Shown: positions 30,490 to 33,371 of the stretch, piece after piece
Layout of the letters: each line of letters begins with the position of its first letter
Position numbering within the stretch: position 1 is the stretch's first letter
Assembly: GCA_947624875.1 (NCBI GenBank)
Contig: CANQMA010000018.1
Location: 1-33,371 of the forward strand
Direction: 5' to 3'
Source of the DNA: an uncultured Lachnospiraceae bacterium
GTDB taxonomy: Bacteria; Bacillota; Clostridia; Lachnospirales; Lachnospiraceae
DNA: 33,371 bases
Translations under genes and position numbers: made by a program
The notes under the pieces: model-generated
Seen by the model: only the letters and a program-made list of their open reading frames with translations
The model's database searches: none
Told to the model about the DNA's origin: nothing

Positions 30490-31596
30490 TTATTTTTCAG
30501 ATTTCCAAAAATCTATAATGCGTTCCATATTGGAAGTCATGGCTGCGAAAAGCTGATTGACCAAAGTAATGGCGGCCATGGATTCCACAACGACGACGGC
30601 GCGCGGGACAATAATCGGGTCGTGCCGTCCCTTGATTCTGATATCGATATTTTCTCCCTTCCTATTGACTGTATGCTGGATCCGGGCGATGGAAGGAGTC
30701 GGTTTGACGGCTGCGCGGAGAATGATTTCAGAACCGTCGCTGATACCACCCAAAATTCCTCCGGCATGATTTGACGTCTTGACAAGATTGCCCTGCTGCA
30801 TCTGAAATTCATCGTTGTTGGCGGATCCAAAGGAAGCGGCAACAGCAAATCCGTCGCCGATTTCGACTCCTTTGACAGCGCCAATCGACATCAACGCTTT
30901 TGCCAGATCGGCATCCAATTTGTCAAAAACAGGCTCGCCGACGCCGGCAGGCATTCCACTGATCTTACATTCAATCACGCCTCCAACAGAATCCATTTCG
31001 GACATTTTCTCTTTCAGCAGAGTTTCTACTTCCAAAGCGGCTGACTTATCCGGCATATAGAGAGGATTTTGATTGATTTCCGTCCGGTCAAAATTGTCAT
31101 AGTTGATTTTTATTCCGCCAATTTCACGGGAATAAGTCAGTATCTTCACATCGAGCATGGATAAAATCTTTACTGCAATCGCTCCGGCAGCGACTCTGCC
31201 GATGGTCTCACGACCGGAAGAACGTCCGCCGCCGCGATAGTCGCGGAACCCGTATTTTTTATCAAAGGTATAATCTGCATGTCCCGGGCGATAGCAGTCG
31301 GCAATCTGTGAATAATCTGCAGAGTGATGGTCTTTATTGTAGACAATCAAAGAAATCGGGGTGCCGGTCGTCTTTCCCTCAAACACTCCGGATAAAATTT
31401 CTACCTGGTCGTCTTCGCTGCGCTGTGTGCTAAAAGAAGACTGACCGGGTTTTCTGCGGTCTAAAAAGGACTGAATGTCTGACTTGCAAAGAGAAATCCC
31501 TGCAGGACATCCATCCACAACGACACCCAGTGCCTTCCCATGGGATTCACCCCATGTCGTAATCTTAAATAGATTTCCGTATGTTGAACCAGCCAT
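30490..31596 (-). CDS. aroC: Chorismate synthase
   Basis: AroC converts 5-enolpyruvylshikimate 3-phosphate to chorismate with reduced FMN, the last common step of aromatic amino acid synthesis. The 368-residue product has GNLFKITTWGESHGKALG at the start, RPGHADYTFDKKYGFRDYRGGGRSSGRET read in parts (RPGHADYT, DYRGGGRSSGRET) and GILGGISDGSEI. Start ATG 31596 follows GGAGG on the minus strand; a TTG 15 bases upstream overlaps that site. It is a single gene, without other aro genes nearby. Confidence 0.97.
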   Translation of the reverse strand: MAGSTYGNLFKITTWGESHGKALGVVVDGCPAGISLCKSDIQSFLDRRKPGQSSFSTQRSEDDQVEILSGVFEGKTTGTPISLIVYNKDHHSADYSQIADCYRPGHADYTFDKKYGFRDYRGGGRSSGRETIGRVAAGAIAVKILSMLDVKILTYSREIGGIKINYDNFDRTEINQNPLYMPDKSAALEVETLLKEKMSEMDSVGGVIECKISGMPAGVGEPVFDKLDADLAKALMSIGAVKGVEIGDGFAVAASFGSANNDEFQMQQGNLVKTSNHAGGILGGISDGSEIILRAAVKPTPSIARIQHTVNRKGENIDIRIKGRHDPIIVPRAVVVVESMAAITLVNQLFAAMTSNMERIIDFWKSEK

Positions 31597-31639
31597 AGTG
31601 TTTTCCTCCAAAATAAATTGGTTGTATTATATCAATTTT

Positions 31640-31678
31640 CGCTAAGAAAGGCAAACTCCGCTAAGGAAAGGCAAACCG
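31640..31678. repeat. Short 19/20-bp tandem duplication
   Basis: CGCTAAGAAAGGCAAACTC (31640-31658) is followed at once by CGCTAAGGAAAGGCAAACCG (31659-31678). It lies between the divergent aroC and tgt genes, just upstream of the tgt promoter. Confidence 0.7.
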
Positions 31679-31690
31679 AAAATAAAATGC

Positions 31691-31719
31691 TTGCGTGGCT
31701 GAAATGAAAATAATATAAT
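31691..31719 (+). promoter_or_regulatory. Sigma-A promoter of tgt-yajC
   Basis: TTGCGT (31691-31696), a 17-bp spacer and a perfect TATAAT (31714-31719). The leader of about 58 nt holds a seven-pair hairpin (31743-31749 with 31761-31767, one G-T) of unknown meaning. Confidence 0.75.
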
Positions 31720-31783
31720 GAAACAAGTTTGATTAAGCAAAGCGCAGACAGATATCAGGGGTCTGTGTTTTCAGGAGTGTATT

Positions 31784-32929
31784 ATGTTTCAGATTCTTGC
31801 AAAAGACAGCGCGGCAAAGCGCGGAGAGTTTCATACCGTTCACGGGACAATCCAGACGCCGGTTTTTATGAATGTCGGGACGGCAGCTGCCATTAAAGGA
31901 GCGGTCGCCGCGGAAGACTTAAAAGAAATAAAATGTCAGGTCGAACTGTCAAACACCTATCATCTTCATGTCCGGCCGGGTGAGCATATCATAAAACAGT
32001 TAGGCGGACTGCGCCGCTTTATGAATTGGGACAGACCGATTTTAACCGATTCCGGAGGATTTCAGGTGTTCTCGCTGGCAGGCTTGAGAAAAATCAAAGA
32101 GGAGGGTGTGCATTTCAGATCCCACATCGACGGCAGAAAGATTTTTATGGGACCGGAGGAAAGCATGCAGATTCAGTCAAGTCTGGCTTCCACGATTGCC
32201 ATGGCGTTTGATGAATGTCCTTCGAGCGTTGCCGATAAACGCTATATCCAAAATTCTGTTGAGCGGACGACACGCTGGCTGGAACGCTGCCGTAAAGAAA
32301 TGGACAGGCTTAACGGACTGGAAGATACAATCAATCAGAATCAGATGCTGTTTGGAATCAACCAGGGCGGCGTTTATGACGATATCCGGGTGGCGCATGC
32401 GAAAATGATTTCTCAGATTGATTGCGACGGTTATGCGATTGGAGGACTGGCAGTCGGAGAAAGCCATGAGGAAATGTATCGGGTTATTGAAGCAGTAGTA
32501 CCGCATCTTCCATCCAACAAACCGGTTTATCTGATGGGAGTTGGAACGCCGGCAAATATTTTAGAGGGAGTGGAACGCGGCGTCGACTTCTTTGACTGCG
32601 TTTATCCATCCAGGAACGGAAGGCATGGGCATGTCTACACAAATCAGGGGAAATTAAACCTGTTTAATGCGAAATATGAAACAGATGACCGGCCAATTGA
32701 GGAGGGCTGTGGATGCCCGGCGTGCAGACGTCATTCAAGAGCCTATATCAGACATCTGCTCAAGGCTAAAGAAATGTTGGGAATGAGATTATGCGTCTTG
32801 CATAATTTATATTTTTATAATACAATGATGGAGGAAATCCGGGATGCAATCGCAGCCGGAACCTATCATGATTATAAAACCCGAAAATTACAGGGTTTTC
32901 AGGAAAATGATAAAAACAGTAGGAGGTAA
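31784..32929 (+). CDS. tgt: tRNA-guanine transglycosylase
   Basis: Tgt exchanges guanine 34 in GUN-anticodon tRNAs for the queuosine precursor preQ1. The 381-residue product has TDSGGFQVFS (catalytic Asp), DECPSS, GGLAVGESHEEMY, the nucleophile region DFFDCVYPSRNGRHG, and the zinc site CGCPACRRHSRAYIRHLLKAKE with H later in CVLHNLYFY. AGGAGTG precedes ATG 31784. It is followed five bases later by yajC, a classic tgt-yajC pair. Confidence 0.97.
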   Translation: MFQILAKDSAAKRGEFHTVHGTIQTPVFMNVGTAAAIKGAVAAEDLKEIKCQVELSNTYHLHVRPGEHIIKQLGGLRRFMNWDRPILTDSGGFQVFSLAGLRKIKEEGVHFRSHIDGRKIFMGPEESMQIQSSLASTIAMAFDECPSSVADKRYIQNSVERTTRWLERCRKEMDRLNGLEDTINQNQMLFGINQGGVYDDIRVAHAKMISQIDCDGYAIGGLAVGESHEEMYRVIEAVVPHLPSNKPVYLMGVGTPANILEGVERGVDFFDCVYPSRNGRHGHVYTNQGKLNLFNAKYETDDRPIEEGCGCPACRRHSRAYIRHLLKAKEMLGMRLCVLHNLYFYNTMMEEIRDAIAAGTYHDYKTRKLQGFQENDKNSRR

Positions 32930-32934
32930 AAATC

Positions 32935-33210
32935 ATGGGTAGTGGTTTAGTAATTGTTGTTTATATTGTATTGATTGTCGGAATGATGTATTTTCTTGCA
33001 ATCAGACCACAGAAAAAGCAGGAGAAAAAGCAGAAAGAGTTATTAGATTCCATGGATATCGGCGACAGCGTTTTAACTTCCAGCGGATTTTATGGCATGA
33101 TTATTGATATTACAGAAGATACGGTAATCGTTGAGTTTGGAAATAACAAAAACTGTCGTATTCCAATGCAGAAACAGGCAATTGTCGATGTGGAAAAGGC
33201 AGAAGTTTAA
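32935..33210 (+). CDS. yajC: Preprotein translocase accessory subunit YajC
   Basis: YajC is a small membrane protein of the Sec translocon (SecDF-YajC). The 91-residue product has one membrane helix (about 5-22) followed by IRPQKKQEKKQKELLDSMDIGD and VLTSSGFYGMIIDI, the standard signature. AGGAGGTAAAAATC sets the ATG at 32935. It forms an operon with tgt; secDF, often next, is not within the window. Confidence 0.96.
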   Translation: MGSGLVIVVYIVLIVGMMYFLAIRPQKKQEKKQKELLDSMDIGDSVLTSSGFYGMIIDITEDTVIVEFGNNKNCRIPMQKQAIVDVEKAEV

Positions 33211-33296
33211 ACATTACATGAAAGTAGTTTTTTGTGAATGATTGTATAACGGTACCTGGTTCATATTAACTTCTTTGATTTTTTTGTCAAAAAATG

Positions 33297-33325
33297 TTGA
33301 ACTCTTCAAACCAAAGTGTTAGGAT
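33297..33325 (+). promoter_or_regulatory. Possible promoter for a gene beyond the window
   Basis: TTGAAC (33297-33302), a 17-bp spacer and TAGGAT (33320-33325). TTGAA/TTCAA (33297-33309) forms a small inverted repeat over the -35. Nothing else is visible between yajC and the window end. Confidence 0.4.
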
Positions 33326-33371
33326 AAACATATATCAGATGATATCCATTACAAAAGATAAATGAAAAAAG

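Noticed and set aside
30397-30774. Plus-strand frame of 125 residues
   Set aside because: It begins inside a terminator stem and runs antisense to aroC, with low-quality composition.
31720-31783. preQ1 riboswitch before tgt
   Set aside because: The leader has only a short seven-pair hairpin and lacks the preQ1 aptamer's conserved A-rich tail and loop.

Overview
The window reads as chromosomal DNA of a low-GC, endospore-forming Firmicute, most likely class Clostridia and probably Lachnospiraceae. I infer this from the complete spoIIIAA-AH set, spoIVB and spo0A, the codon use, the strong AGGAGG ribosome sites, and an order that matches the well-known Bacillus/Clostridium block (spoIIIA - yqhY - nusB - xseAB - ispA - dxs - yqxC - argR - recN - spoIVB - spo0A). 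I see no phage, integrase or insertion sequence.

Layout. 1-3040: rlmH, then a 750-residue membrane protein of unknown function that combines a possible PD-(D/E)XK nuclease-like motif set with a glycine-zipper segment. 3046-4089 (minus): a membrane-anchored polysaccharide deacetylase with an Ig-like domain. 4192-8693: the spoIIIA operon behind a good sigma-E-type promoter, with an unusually short spoIIIAF. 8771-17888: a housekeeping operon (asp23-like yqhY, nusB, xseA, xseB, ispA, dxs, tlyA/yqxC, nadK, argR, recN). Compared with Bacillus subtilis it lacks accBC and folD and has gained nadK. 17961-20740: spoIVB, an SseB-FHA two-domain gene, and spo0A with its own promoter and Spo0A boxes. 20832-22274: glgA.

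22275-23028 is a gene-free stretch. It contains a striking tandem array of seven 74-bp units plus a partial eighth, each unit carrying a perfect 14-bp palindrome, flanked by terminators. 23029-24771 (minus): rqcH. 24932-25004: tRNA-Thr(GGU) with its own promoter and terminator. 25162-26677: a lone ilvN and a ZIP metal transporter. 26708-28530: two divergent genes I cannot assign to a known family, a coiled-coil protein and a Cys-rich protein; the latter has a sigma-K-like promoter. 28712-33210: glyA, a small CmpB-type membrane protein, aroC (minus), tgt and yajC. The end of the window holds a probable promoter for the next gene.

Working together: SpoIIIAA-AH and SpoIVB act in the engulfed forespore and its channel (sigma-G and sigma-K control), and Spo0A triggers the programme. 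The middle operon supplies isoprenoid precursors, DNA repair, rRNA modification, NADP and arginine control. The best candidates for undescribed biology are the 74-bp palindrome array, the nuclease-like/glycine-zipper membrane protein, the divergent unknown pair at 26.7-28.5 kb, and the hairpin that would both end recN transcription and bury the spoIVB ribosome site.
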